From positions 2,976,001-3,040,000 of the forward strand of contig NZ_CP029145.1 in the NCBI RefSeq assembly GCF_003149515.1: DNA of 64,000 bases, written 5' to 3'. The position numbers and the translations under genes are program-made. The stretch is from Hymenobacter nivis (GTDB lineage: Bacteria > Bacteroidota > Bacteroidia > Cytophagales > Hymenobacteraceae). Within the stretch, counting starts at the first letter, position 1; each line of letters begins with the position of its first letter. Below, in pieces: positions 17,071 through 25,847 of the stretch. Under the pieces are notes generated by a model. It worked only from the letters and a program-made list of their open reading frames with translations, searched no databases and was not told the origin of the DNA.

Positions 17071-19665
17071 ATGTCGAAACAATTACTATTCGTAGCTTTT
17101 TTATTGCTTTCCCACGCGGCCTCGGCCCAACTGCGCGACGATTTCGCCGACGGTAATTTTACCGCCAACCCCGCCTGGGCCGGCACCGCCAATTTCTTCA
17201 CCGTCAACGCCCAGCATCAGCTGCAAAGCAACGGCCCAGCCGTGAGCGGCACCCGCCTCCAGTTGGCCGCGCCCTGCCGCGCCAGCACCGGTACCACCTG
17301 GGAATTCTGGGCCAACCTGCGCCTGGCCACCAGCGCCAGCAACGTGGCCGACGTGTGGCTAATGGCCTCAGGACCCGACTTGGGCAACGCCGCCACCAGC
17401 GGCTACTTCGTGCGCCTGGGCGGCACCGCCGACAACCTCACCCTATTCCGCAAAGACTCGGCAAAAGCGGCCGTAGCCCTCATCACGGGCAAGGCCAAGG
17501 CGCTGATCAGCAGCACTAACAACCTGGTCCGCATGCGCATTACCCGCAGCACCGCCAGCCGCTGGACGCTGGAGCGCGACCTCACCGGGGGGCGTAATTT
17601 CGTGGCCGACGGGGCCCCGGCCACCGACGCCGCGCACCAGCGCAGTGCCGCCGCGGGCGTAGCCCTGCTCTATTCGTCAGCCAACGGGAAGAACTTTTAC
17701 TTCGACGATTTCAGCGTGGTTGATGCCACGCCGCCCCTGCTGCTGCGGGCCGCGCCACTGGATACGCGCCGGGTCGAGGTAGTGTTCAACGAGGCTGTGG
17801 ACCCGGCCACGGGGGCCCTGGCGGCCAGCTACCGGCTGCGCGGCGGCGCAGCGCCGGTAGCGGCCGAGATTTTGGCCCACAACCCAGCCGTGGTGCGCCT
17901 GACGTTTGGGGCCGATTTGCCGGCGGCCAACGTGCTGGAGGTGCTGCAGATGGCCGACTTGTTTGGCAACGCGGCGCCGGGGCCCCTGGCAGCCAGCTTC
18001 GCTGGCCTGCCGGTAGCGCCGGGGTTTGGCGACCTGATTATCACCGAGATAATGACCCGTGAAACCCCGGCCGTCAGCCTGCCCGAATCGGAGTTTGTGG
18101 AGATTTACAACCGCTCGGCCACCAAGAGCCTCAGCCTGCGCGGGGTGCGGCTGGGCAAGACGGGTACCACCGCCCGGGCCATTTTCCCCGATACTGCGCG
18201 GCTGCTGCCGGGGCAGTGCGCGGTGGTCTGCGGCAGCACCCGGGCGGCGCAATTTGCCCCGTTCGGCAAGGTTTATGGGCTCATGAATTTCCCCGCGCTC
18301 AGCAATGGCGGCGACCAGCTGGTGCTGCGGGGCCCCGGCGGCCGGGTGCTGTTCGAGGTGACGTACTCGGAAGCGTGGTACCGCGACGCGCGCAAGCAGG
18401 CCGGCGGCTGGAGCCTGGAAATGCTGGACCCCGCCAACCTCTGCGCCGGGGCCGACAACTGGACCGCCAGCCCCGATCCGCGCGGCGGCACCCCCGGCCG
18501 CGCCAACGCCGCCGGGGCCCCGCACCCCGACGCCGCCCCACCCACCCTGCTCCGCGCCGTGGCCCTGGATACCCGCACCGTGCGCCTGTTCTTCTCCGAA
18601 AAGCTCGACAGCGCCGCCGCAGCCCTCCCCGCCCGCTACGCCCTGGGGGCCCCCGCGCCGGCTGTGGCCCGAGCCGCGCCCGTGGGGCCCGACTTTCGGG
18701 TAGTGGACCTGACGCTGGCCGGGGCCCTCGCGCCCAGCCGCCCCACGGCCCTCACGGTGCAAACCGCCACCGACTGCGCCGGCAACGCCAGCGGCCCGCT
18801 GCAAGCCGCTGAATTTGCCCTGCCCGAGGCCGCCGCGCCCGGCGACGTGGTAGTGAACGAGCTGCTGTTCAACCCCCGCGTGGGGGCCGTGCGCTTTATT
18901 GAATTGATGAACCGGAGCCAGAAATACGTTGACTTGCAGGGGTTTCAAGTGGGCGACGGCGCGGCGGCTAAGTCTGTCAGCCCGGGGGCCTACGTGTTGG
19001 CGCCGGGCCAATTGGTAGCCTTCAGCACCAGCCCGGCCACGGTGCAGGCGCAGTATCCGACGAGCGCCGAACCCGCCGCGCTGCTACCCGTGGGGGCCCT
19101 GCCCACCTGGCCCGACGATGCCGGGCTGGCCGTGCTGCTGGATGCGGGCGGCCAGGAAATCGACCGCTTCGCCTACAACAAAAGCCTGCACCTACCGCTG
19201 CTCGCCAGCCAGGACGGCGTGTCGCTGGAGCGCATCCGGGCGCAGGGCCCCAGCCTGGGCAGCAACTTCCACTCAGCGGCCGGCACCGTGGGCTACGCCA
19301 CGCCCGGCCGCCCCAACTCGCAGGCCCAGGACGCGCCCGGCGGCGGCCAGGAGCTGACCGTAACGCCCGAAGTCTTCACACCCGACGACGACGGCCAGCA
19401 GGATTTTACGACGCTGAACTACCAGTTCGACCAGCCCGGCTACGTGGGCTCCGTAACGGTGTACGACGCCGTGGGCCGCCTCACGCGCCGCCTGCTGCGC
19501 AACGTGAGCCTGCCCACCGCCGGCTTCGTGGCCTGGGACGGGCTGGACGACGGGGGCCGCAAGGCGGCCGTGGGCTACTACATTCTGCACGTCGAGCTGT
19601 TTCGGCCGGCCGGCGGCGAGCGGCGCGAGTACAAGAAAACGGTGGTGCTGGGGGCCCGGTTTTAG
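17071..19665 (+). CDS. Secreted lamin-tail-domain protein with T9SS-type C-terminus
   Basis: 864 residues from the ATG giving MSKQLLFVAFLLLSHAASAQ (signal peptide); the frame to 16915 is intergenic. Order: a beta-sandwich (about 20-225), SbsA-like Ig segment (LRAAPLDTRRVEVVFNEA), lamin-tail domain (DLIITEIMTRETP ... FVEIYNRS), a second Ig segment, a second lamin-tail domain (DVVVNELLFNPRVG ... FIELMNRS), and a C-terminal FlgD/gliding-type domain (VFTPDDDGQQDFTTLNY ... WDGLDDGGRKAAVGYYIL). Likely exported by type IX secretion and anchored or released at the surface. Role unknown. Confidence 0.85.
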   Translation: MSKQLLFVAFLLLSHAASAQLRDDFADGNFTANPAWAGTANFFTVNAQHQLQSNGPAVSGTRLQLAAPCRASTGTTWEFWANLRLATSASNVADVWLMASGPDLGNAATSGYFVRLGGTADNLTLFRKDSAKAAVALITGKAKALISSTNNLVRMRITRSTASRWTLERDLTGGRNFVADGAPATDAAHQRSAAAGVALLYSSANGKNFYFDDFSVVDATPPLLLRAAPLDTRRVEVVFNEAVDPATGALAASYRLRGGAAPVAAEILAHNPAVVRLTFGADLPAANVLEVLQMADLFGNAAPGPLAASFAGLPVAPGFGDLIITEIMTRETPAVSLPESEFVEIYNRSATKSLSLRGVRLGKTGTTARAIFPDTARLLPGQCAVVCGSTRAAQFAPFGKVYGLMNFPALSNGGDQLVLRGPGGRVLFEVTYSEAWYRDARKQAGGWSLEMLDPANLCAGADNWTASPDPRGGTPGRANAAGAPHPDAAPPTLLRAVALDTRTVRLFFSEKLDSAAAALPARYALGAPAPAVARAAPVGPDFRVVDLTLAGALAPSRPTALTVQTATDCAGNASGPLQAAEFALPEAAAPGDVVVNELLFNPRVGAVRFIELMNRSQKYVDLQGFQVGDGAAAKSVSPGAYVLAPGQLVAFSTSPATVQAQYPTSAEPAALLPVGALPTWPDDAGLAVLLDAGGQEIDRFAYNKSLHLPLLASQDGVSLERIRAQGPSLGSNFHSAAGTVGYATPGRPNSQAQDAPGGGQELTVTPEVFTPDDDGQQDFTTLNYQFDQPGYVGSVTVYDAVGRLTRRLLRNVSLPTAGFVAWDGLDDGGRKAAVGYYILHVELFRPAGGERREYKKTVVLGARF

Positions 19666-19701
19666 CAGGCTTAACGCTTGGTAATTATCTGATATAAGCA
19701 C

Positions 19702-19817
19702 AAAAAAACGGTCATGCTGAGCGAGGTCGAAGCATTTCTCCCGCAGCAGTAATCCCTGATTAGTCAGCGGGAGAGATGCTTCGACAGGTGAACGCCAGAT
19801 GGGCATGACCGTTTTTT
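19702..19817. repeat. Dispersed palindrome, 'GTCATGCTGAGC' family, copy 2
   Basis: Outer arms aaaaacggtcatgctgagcg and the complementary gggcatgaccgttttt, with inner arms gaagcatttctcccgc / gcgggagagatgcttc. It lies between convergent genes (lamin-tail protein and deformylase), with A and T runs at its ends as in a two-way terminator. The right half has extra bases before the outer arm. Confidence 0.8.
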
Positions 19818-19837
19818 GCCTGACTGTGGCAACCTAT

Positions 19838-20323
19838 TCACGGCCGCCACTTGAATGACTTATCGTCGATGGCGCGCATGGTGCACAGCACGCCGTTCAG
19901 GTGGTCGTGCTCGTGCTGCAACAGCTCGGACAAGTCGCCCGTCATGTGCCAGGTCTGCGGCTGCCAATTTTCATCCAAATAGTTGATGGTTAGGTGGGTG
20001 TGCCGCCGCACTTTGACTAGTAGATTGGGAAAGCTCATGCAGTCGTCCCACAGCTCAAACAGCTCGGTGCTCAGCCCACTAAGTTCGGGGTTGATGAAGA
20101 CCACGGGCCGGTCGATGTTCAGGTAAATCAGCCGCTTCATGATGCCCAGCTGCGGCGCGGCAATGGCCCGGCCGAAATGGTACCGGCCCCTTATTTCCTG
20201 CATCACGTGGTGTAAATCGGCCACCCAACCCGCCACCAACGGCCGCTCGGCGGGCAAAACCGGCGCGCACGTTTCGTACAGCCGCGGGTCGCCCAGCTGA
20301 AGCAAATCGGCTAGTTTTTTCAT
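19838..20323 (-). CDS. Divergent peptide deformylase-like protein
   Basis: 161 residues. The three deformylase motifs are present in altered form: GRAIAAPQLG for GxGLAAPQ, DDCMSFPN for EGCLS (metal Cys kept), and LLQHEHDHLNGVL for QHExDH (both metal His and catalytic Glu kept). Peptide deformylase removes the N-formyl group from new proteins. All catalytic residues remain, but the motif changes suggest a secondary paralogue, perhaps with another substrate. A standard def gene would be expected elsewhere in the genome. Confidence 0.8.
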   Translation of the reverse strand: MKKLADLLQLGDPRLYETCAPVLPAERPLVAGWVADLHHVMQEIRGRYHFGRAIAAPQLGIMKRLIYLNIDRPVVFINPELSGLSTELFELWDDCMSFPNLLVKVRRHTHLTINYLDENWQPQTWHMTGDLSELLQHEHDHLNGVLCTMRAIDDKSFKWRP

Positions 20324-20500
20324 AGATTTTGGTGATTACAAACGCTGGCTTCGCCCCCGTCGCGGTCAATTTAGCACAAGCCGGAGGAAACGGGCCATTG
20401 CCCAATTTTGCACTTCTGCCAATGGGCCAGTTCAGGCCTGGCGTCCGGTGCATTCTGGCTAGTCTTTTAAACCCTGCCCGCCGGGGGCCCTCTTACCGGC

Positions 20501-22099
20501 ATGGATACCACCCAGCAACTCCAGCACTTGTATTGGCGCGCCGGCTTCGGGCCCCGGCCCCAGGACGTGGCCGCGGGCCTTAGTCCGCGCAAGGCCCTGC
20601 GGCAGCTGCTGCGCGATTCGGCGCAGTTCGAGCCGCTCGACGCGCCCAGCATGCACTTCGAGGACCCGCTGGGCGCGGTGATGGCCGTGCCCCCGGGGGG
20701 CCCTATGCCGGCTAAAAACCCCGTGTCCACCAGCATGGTCACCACGCCCGACCAGGCCCCGGCCACTATGAGCGGCAGCCCCGCCGAAGCTGCGCCCCCC
20801 GCCCCGGTGGCCGCGCTGCCCGCCCGCCAGCCCTACCGCATGGGCCCCGGCGGGGTGCCCCGGCTGCGCCGCGCCGACCTCACGCCCGAACAACGCAAAA
20901 TGCAAAACCAGGGCCTGCGCGAGGCGTTCATCAACATCTCGACGGCCTGGATGGACCGCATGGCCACCTCGCCGGCCCAGCTGCGCGAGAAGATGACGCT
21001 GTTCTGGCACGGCCACTTTGCCTGCCGCGTGCGCCTGCCGGGCCCCGCCCTCAGCCTGCACAACACCACGCGGAAGTACGCGCTGGGCAAATTCCCCGAC
21101 CTGCTGCTGGCCGTGAGCCAGGAGCCGGCCATGCTCGAATTCCTGAATAACCGCCAGAACCACAAGGGCCACGCCAACGAAAACTTCGCCCGCGAGGTGA
21201 TGGAACTGTTCACGCTGGGCCGCGGCAACTACTCGGAGCAGGACGTGAAGGAAGCCGCCCGCGCCTTTACCGGCTGGAGCTACGACGCGCAGGGCAACTT
21301 CAAGTTCCGGCCCCAAGACCACGACGAGGGCCCCAAAACCTTCCTCGGCCGCACCGGCAACCTGCGGGGCGAGGATGTGCTAGCCATCATCCTGGAGCAG
21401 CCGGCGGCGGCTACCTTCCTCACCACTAAGCTCTACCGCTTCTTCGTGAACGATACGCCCGACCCAGCCCGCATTGCGCCGCTGGCCGATGCGTTTCGCA
21501 AGAGCGGCTACGACATCCAGGATTTAATGGAGCGCATGTTTTCGACCGACTGGTTTTACGACCCGGCCAACGTGGGCACGCACCTCAAGAGCCCGGTGGA
21601 GCTGCTGGCCGGCATCCGCCGCACGCTAGGCGTGCAGCTCGATAACGAACTGCCCCTGCTGGGCTACCAGCGGGCCCTGGGCCAGGTACTATTTGAGCCG
21701 CCAAACGTGGCCGGCTGGCCCGGCGGCCGCAACTGGATTGATTCGTCGTCGCTGCTGCTACGCCTGCAAATCCCGGCTATTCTCTTCAAAAACGCCGACT
21801 TCGCCGTGGCCCTCAAGCAGGACGAAAACGACATCGCCCCCAACCTCACGCGCGCCGACCGCACCGTGAAGCCCACCGCCGGGGCCCACCTGCCGCTAGG
21901 GCCCCTGCAACAGTTACTGGGCGCCACGCCCGCCCCGGCCCAGCCCGCCCGCCTCAGCGAGTTCCTGCTCCAAACGCCCATCCGGCCCGAAAACCTGGCC
22001 CTGGTGCAGCAAGCCGCCGCCCAAAACCCCGTCCCTGCCGAGGCCCTGCGCAACACGCTTATCAGCCTGATGAGCCTGCCGGAATACCAATTGTCGTAG
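20501..22099 (+). CDS. DUF1800 domain-containing protein
   Basis: 532 residues. DUF1800 features: LQHLYWRAGFGPRP at the N-terminus, REKMTLFWHGHFACRV, FLNNRQNHKGHANENFAREVMELFTLGRGNYSEQDVKEAARAFTGW split over 210-255, and NVAGWPGGRNWIDSSSLLLRL. A Pro/Ala/Met-rich insert covers about 65-110. Biochemistry unknown; the family is nearly always followed by a DUF1501 gene, as here, 62 bases downstream. Confidence 0.92.
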   Translation: MDTTQQLQHLYWRAGFGPRPQDVAAGLSPRKALRQLLRDSAQFEPLDAPSMHFEDPLGAVMAVPPGGPMPAKNPVSTSMVTTPDQAPATMSGSPAEAAPPAPVAALPARQPYRMGPGGVPRLRRADLTPEQRKMQNQGLREAFINISTAWMDRMATSPAQLREKMTLFWHGHFACRVRLPGPALSLHNTTRKYALGKFPDLLLAVSQEPAMLEFLNNRQNHKGHANENFAREVMELFTLGRGNYSEQDVKEAARAFTGWSYDAQGNFKFRPQDHDEGPKTFLGRTGNLRGEDVLAIILEQPAAATFLTTKLYRFFVNDTPDPARIAPLADAFRKSGYDIQDLMERMFSTDWFYDPANVGTHLKSPVELLAGIRRTLGVQLDNELPLLGYQRALGQVLFEPPNVAGWPGGRNWIDSSSLLLRLQIPAILFKNADFAVALKQDENDIAPNLTRADRTVKPTAGAHLPLGPLQQLLGATPAPAQPARLSEFLLQTPIRPENLALVQQAAAQNPVPAEALRNTLISLMSLPEYQLS

Positions 22100-22100
22100 C

Positions 22101-22142
22101 CCGGCCCGGGCTGCCGGCTTTTCGCCGGCTGCCCGGTAATCG
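22101..22142. repeat. Short palindromic repeat between DUF1800 and DUF1501 genes
   Basis: Hairpin gccggcttttcgccggc with gggc/gccc outer pairs. It matches 3238-3278 in inverse orientation and 3118-3153 in direct orientation. As it lies within a two-gene operon it may tune expression of the second gene. Confidence 0.65.
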
Positions 22143-22161
22143 CCCTGTAACTATTCTATTT

Positions 22162-23376
22162 ATGCAACGCCGCGAATTCCTCCAGACTTCAATATTAGCC
22201 AGCACGCTTCTGTTCGTGCCCAAAATACTGCACGCCCTCGACCGGGGCCCCGGGCTGGCCCGGCTGGCCGATGCGCCGGGGGCCCGCCGCCTTATCGTGG
22301 TGCAGCTCGGCGGCGGCAACGACGGCCTGAACACCGTCATCCCATACCAGAACGACCTGTATTACAAGGCCCGGCCTACGCTGGGCATCAAGGAATCGGA
22401 AGGGATTTTGGCGCTGGACAAGGGGCTGGGCTTCCACCCGGCGCTGAAGGGTTTCAAGAGCCTGTACGACCAAGGCTACCTGGCCGTGCTCAACGGCGTG
22501 GGCTACCCCAATCCCGACCGCTCGCACTTCCGCTCGATGGACATTTGGCAGACCGGCTCGGGCAGCGACCAGAACCTGAGCACCGGCTGGCTCGGCCGCT
22601 ACCTCGATTCGGGGGCCCCCGGCTGCCAAAACCCCTACAATGCCCTGGAAGTGGACGACACCCTGAGCCTGGCAATGAAGGGCACCCAGCGCAAAGGCCT
22701 GGCCTTTAAAAACCCCGACAAGCTGCATCAGCTCACCCAAAACCGCCTGCTGAGCAAGGTGAGTCGTGAAACCGGCTCCGACCACCACCACGCCCAGGTC
22801 GACTACCTCTACCAGACGTTGGCCGAAACCGCGTCGTCGGCCGACTACCTCTACAATAAGTCGAAGGTGTACAAGTCGGCCGTGACCTACCCCCAGTCCG
22901 AGTTTGGCAAGAACCTGAAAACCACCGCCGAGCTGATTAACTCCGGCGTGGAATCGCGGGTGTACTACGTGGCCCTCAACGGCTTCGATACCCACGTGCG
23001 CCAGCACGAGCAGCAGCAAAAGCTCTTCACCGACCTCGGCGACGGCTTGGCCGCCCTGGCCGACGACCTCCAGAAAAACGGCCAGTGGGCCAACACCCTG
23101 GTGTTGGTGTTCTCCGAATTTGGCCGCCGCGTGGGCCAGAACGCCAGCAACGGCACCGACCACGGCACTGCCAACCCAGTCTTCCTTATCGGCGGTAGCC
23201 TCCAGCAAAAAGGCATCCTCAACGACGCCCCCGACCTGGCCAACCTCGACCAGGGCGACCTGCGCCACCAAGTCGATTTTCGCGGCATTTACGCCACCGT
23301 GCTCAAGGATTGGCTCGGCGCGGATGACACGAGTATTTTGGGGACGGACTTTGAGCGGATGCGTGGGCTGGTGTAA
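22162..23376 (+). CDS. DUF1501 domain-containing protein (sulfatase-like, Tat-type leader)
   Basis: 404 residues. MQRREFLQTSILASTLLF is a twin-arginine-like leader. Core motifs: IVVQLGGGNDGLNTVIPY, YPNPDRSHFRSMDIWQTGS, YYVALNGFDTHVRQHEQQ, VLVFSEFGRRVGQNASNG and TDHGTANPVFLIGG, typical of DUF1501, a distant relative of the alkaline phosphatase/sulfatase fold. Probably acts outside the cytoplasm with the DUF1800 protein; substrate unknown. Its stop codon lies inside a 48-bp perfect inverted repeat. Confidence 0.92.
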   Translation: MQRREFLQTSILASTLLFVPKILHALDRGPGLARLADAPGARRLIVVQLGGGNDGLNTVIPYQNDLYYKARPTLGIKESEGILALDKGLGFHPALKGFKSLYDQGYLAVLNGVGYPNPDRSHFRSMDIWQTGSGSDQNLSTGWLGRYLDSGAPGCQNPYNALEVDDTLSLAMKGTQRKGLAFKNPDKLHQLTQNRLLSKVSRETGSDHHHAQVDYLYQTLAETASSADYLYNKSKVYKSAVTYPQSEFGKNLKTTAELINSGVESRVYYVALNGFDTHVRQHEQQQKLFTDLGDGLAALADDLQKNGQWANTLVLVFSEFGRRVGQNASNGTDHGTANPVFLIGGSLQQKGILNDAPDLANLDQGDLRHQVDFRGIYATVLKDWLGADDTSILGTDFERMRGLV

Positions 23377-23480
23377 AAAGAATGTGCCGAAATGTGAAGA
23401 TGTGGGGGAATGTGAAAATTGAAATCAGCTTTAATTTTCACATTCCCCCACATCTTCACATTTCGGCACATTCTTTTTAC
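23373..23480. terminator. Perfect 48-bp inverted repeat, likely two-way terminator
   Basis: Arms 23373-23420 and 23433-23480 are exact inverted copies; the loop is 12 bases. The stop of the DUF1501 gene (23374-23376) lies in the left arm and the stop of the convergent SDR gene (23477-23479) in the right. An A-run begins the left arm and a T-run ends the right, so either strand could end transcription. Its word tgtgaagatgtgggg is echoed at 53810-53858. Confidence 0.85.
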
Positions 23481-24268
23481 AACAGCCCCTTAATCCACCC
23501 GCCATCCACCGGAATGGAGGTGGCGGTGATGTAGCTGGCCCGCGCCGAGCACAGGAACGCGGCCAGGGCCCCAAACTCGCGCGGCTCGCCGAGGCGGCGC
23601 ATGGGGATTTCGTTTTCCCAGCGGGCCTGTGCCTCGGCGGGCGCGATGCCGTCGCGGGTGGCAATGGCCTGGGCCAGGGTTTCGACGCGGGCAGTGCGGG
23701 TGTAGCCGGGCAAAATGTTGTTCACGGTGATGCCGAACGGCGCTACTTCCGTGGCCAGCGTGCGGGCCATGCCCGTTACAGCCGCCCGCAAGCTGTTGGA
23801 CAGCATCAGGTTATCCACCGGCTGCTTCACGCTGATGGACGTGATGTTGAGGATGCGGCCCCAGCCCTGTGCTTTCATACCGGGCAGCACGGCGCGCGTC
23901 AGCTCCACCACGCTGGTGAGCAGCAGGCGGGTGGCAGCGTCCCACATTTCGGGCGAAAGGGCGTCGAAACCGCCCGCCGGGGGGCCCCCGGCATTGGTCA
24001 CCAGCACATCGACGCGGCCGAAGCGGGCCAGCGCGGCGGCCACCACCGCGGCGGGGGCCCCGGGCGCGGCCAGGTCGGCGGGCACGGCTAGCACCGGCAC
24101 GCCGCTGGCGGCTTCGATGGCGGCGGCCGTGGCGCGCAGTTCCGCCTCGCCCCGGGCGCAGATCACCAACGAGACGCCTTCGGCGGCCAGCTCCTCGGCC
24201 ACGGCGCGGCCCAGGCCCTTGCTGGCGGCGGCTACCAGCGCAATTTTACCTTTTAAGCCTAAGTCCAT
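23477..24268 (-). CDS. SDR family oxidoreductase lacking the usual catalytic Tyr
   Basis: 263 residues. Cofactor motif AAASKGLGRAVAEELA (classical TGxxxGxG form altered to AAxxKGLG), ADLAAPG, NAGGPP, catalytic-type Ser in ILNITSISVKQP, and C-terminal ITATSIPVDGGWIKGL. Where YxxxK is expected there is LMLSNSLRAAVTG, with no Tyr or Lys. I recall a FabG-like subfamily with this SN..R pattern; its reaction is uncertain. The gene lies 13 bases after the cupin gene and is probably co-transcribed with it. Confidence 0.88.
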   Translation of the reverse strand: MDLGLKGKIALVAAASKGLGRAVAEELAAEGVSLVICARGEAELRATAAAIEAASGVPVLAVPADLAAPGAPAAVVAAALARFGRVDVLVTNAGGPPAGGFDALSPEMWDAATRLLLTSVVELTRAVLPGMKAQGWGRILNITSISVKQPVDNLMLSNSLRAAVTGMARTLATEVAPFGITVNNILPGYTRTARVETLAQAIATRDGIAPAEAQARWENEIPMRRLGEPREFGALAAFLCSARASYITATSIPVDGGWIKGLL

Positions 24269-24281
24269 GACTTAAAACTGA

Positions 24282-24650
24282 TTAACGCAAGTAAGCATCA
24301 GTTTTGTCGATCCAGTCCTGGCGGGGCGGGCTGAAAATGTCCACGTCGAGCGTGTCCTCCAGGGCCTCGGCCGAGTGCGGCACGTTGGATGGGATGTGGA
24401 GCACTTCGCCGGCCCGCACGATGATTTCCTGGGCCTGGTCGTCGCCGAGGTGGAAGCGCAGGGCCCCTTCGAGGATGTAGGTAATCTGCTCGTTTTCGTG
24501 GTGGTGCTTGGGCACGAGGGCCCCCTTTTTGAGGTACACGTGGGCGAGCATTGTCTTGTCGCCGGTGATGAAGCGGCGCGAAATCAAGTCCGTCATGCGC
24601 TCCTCGGGCATGTCGTCCCAGCGGTAGAAAGTAACCTGGTCGGTAGTCAT
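24282..24650 (-). CDS. Small cupin-domain protein
   Basis: 122 residues forming a single cupin barrel: motif 1 LVPKHHHENEQITYILEGALRF, with metal ligands His, His and Glu, and motif 2 VLHIPSNVPHSAEAL with the third His. Such proteins bind a metal and act as isomerases, dioxygenases or sensors. It starts a two-gene operon with the SDR, so both may act on one small metabolite, which cannot be named. Confidence 0.88.
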   Translation of the reverse strand: MTTDQVTFYRWDDMPEERMTDLISRRFITGDKTMLAHVYLKKGALVPKHHHENEQITYILEGALRFHLGDDQAQEIIVRAGEVLHIPSNVPHSAEALEDTLDVDIFSPPRQDWIDKTDAYLR

Positions 24651-24692
24651 TGGCAGTGGGTGGGTTTTAAGCGTTCTGTGGAGTTATGAAGT

Positions 24693-24825
24693 AAAAAGGC
24701 CGTCGTGCTCATCCGGCGTCCACGCAGTGAAGCATTTCCATCGCGGCAGTAAACCTAATTGATTGGATTACTTGCGTGGGAAAAATGCTTCACTGCGTGG
24801 ACGCCGAATGAGCACAACGGCCTTT
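24693..24825. repeat. Dispersed palindrome, diverged copy 3
   Basis: Arms aaaggccgtcgtgctcat / atgagcacaacggccttt and ccacgcagtgaagcattt / aaatgcttcactgcgtgg. It keeps the gaagcat core of the family but not gctgagc. Located between the cupin gene start and the outer-membrane gene end. Confidence 0.75.
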
Positions 24826-24862
24826 ATTACGCAGTAATAATAACGTCAAACTGCCTGGGGCC

Positions 24863-25717
24863 CTACAGCGGCACGTTGAACCCGAAGGCGTAGATGGCCT
24901 GCGCCGAGGTGAACACGTGCGTCACGCGGCCCACTTTGTCGGCCCCGATCCAGGTGTTGGTGTAGTCGGCGAAGGCGCCCTGCACGTCGCCCTGCAAGAA
25001 AAAGTATTTGTAGATGTCGAGCTTGAGGCCGGCGCTGGTGCCCACCACCCAGCCGTGGTAGTGGAAAGGCCCCTCCTGGTGGCTGCCGAAAATGGTGGAG
25101 ATGGTGTAGGAAATCATGGGGCCCCCACCGATTTTGCCGATGGCGCTGAGCTGCAAGTGCTTGCCCACGGCCAGCTTGTAGCGCTTCACCAGGTTCACCA
25201 TCAGGTAGTTGTTACCGTTGGTGTGCTGGAGGTGCACGAAATCGGGCGTCACCAGCGTGTCTTTGTCGATGTAGCGGCCGCGGACGTTACCGCGCACGTG
25301 GATGATTTGGTTGTCATCGACCACGTACTTCAAGTGGTTCCAACTCACCTCGATGCCCAGGTCGTGCTTATCATTAAACAGGTAGCCCAGCGTGGCGTCG
25401 TACTGCGGAATGGTGAGCGAGCTAAACTTCCAGAATTCGCTCATGCTGGGGTGGTCGCTGGCGTGGGCGTTCACGAAGGTGAAGTCGTAGTTGTCCGTTT
25501 TCTGGTTTTGGAACCGGATGTCGGAGCGCGAGTACCAGTCGCGGTTGTAGCCCCAGCTGAAGTACAGGCTGCCGCGGTGCTTGGCGCCGGGCGGCAGAAT
25601 GGTGGTGGGGGTGTGGGCCGTGGTAGCCGGGGCGGAGGCGGCCGGCACGTAGGTTTGGGCCCACAAGGGTTGGAAGCCGCCCAAAAACAAGGCGGCTAAT
25701 AAGTAGCGAAATTTCAT
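24863..25717 (-). CDS. Outer-membrane beta-barrel protein, hypothetical
   Basis: 284 residues with a signal peptide (MKFRYLLAALFLGGFQPLWAQ). The rest alternates polar and hydrophobic residues with many aromatic girdle residues (GSLYFSWGYNRDWYSRSDI, YDATLGYLFNDKHDLGIEVSW, FHYHGWVVGTSAGLKLDIY) and ends in AIYAFGFNVPL, as barrels do. Function unknown. A truncated relative of its promoter and signal peptide lies at 27171-27320, on the far side of the GT61 gene. Confidence 0.75.
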   Translation of the reverse strand: MKFRYLLAALFLGGFQPLWAQTYVPAASAPATTAHTPTTILPPGAKHRGSLYFSWGYNRDWYSRSDIRFQNQKTDNYDFTFVNAHASDHPSMSEFWKFSSLTIPQYDATLGYLFNDKHDLGIEVSWNHLKYVVDDNQIIHVRGNVRGRYIDKDTLVTPDFVHLQHTNGNNYLMVNLVKRYKLAVGKHLQLSAIGKIGGGPMISYTISTIFGSHQEGPFHYHGWVVGTSAGLKLDIYKYFFLQGDVQGAFADYTNTWIGADKVGRVTHVFTSAQAIYAFGFNVPL

Positions 25718-25786
25718 CGGAAGTGAAGAAGAATAAAGCCTCCGGCGCGGCCTGGCAGCGAAGCCCGACGGATGATAAATTTCGGC

Positions 25787-25795
25787 GCAAAGATA
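25787..25795 (-). promoter_or_regulatory. -7 element (TATCTTTGC) for the beta-barrel gene
   Basis: Minus-strand TATCTTTGC matches TAnnTTTG(C) and lies 70 bases before the start codon. The same element and similar surroundings occur before the gene remnant at 27311-27319. Confidence 0.6.
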
Positions 25796-25847
25796 AGCGC
25801 CCCGTACCTAGGGCCGGATTTTTAGCTTAACCAACCAATGAATCGGG

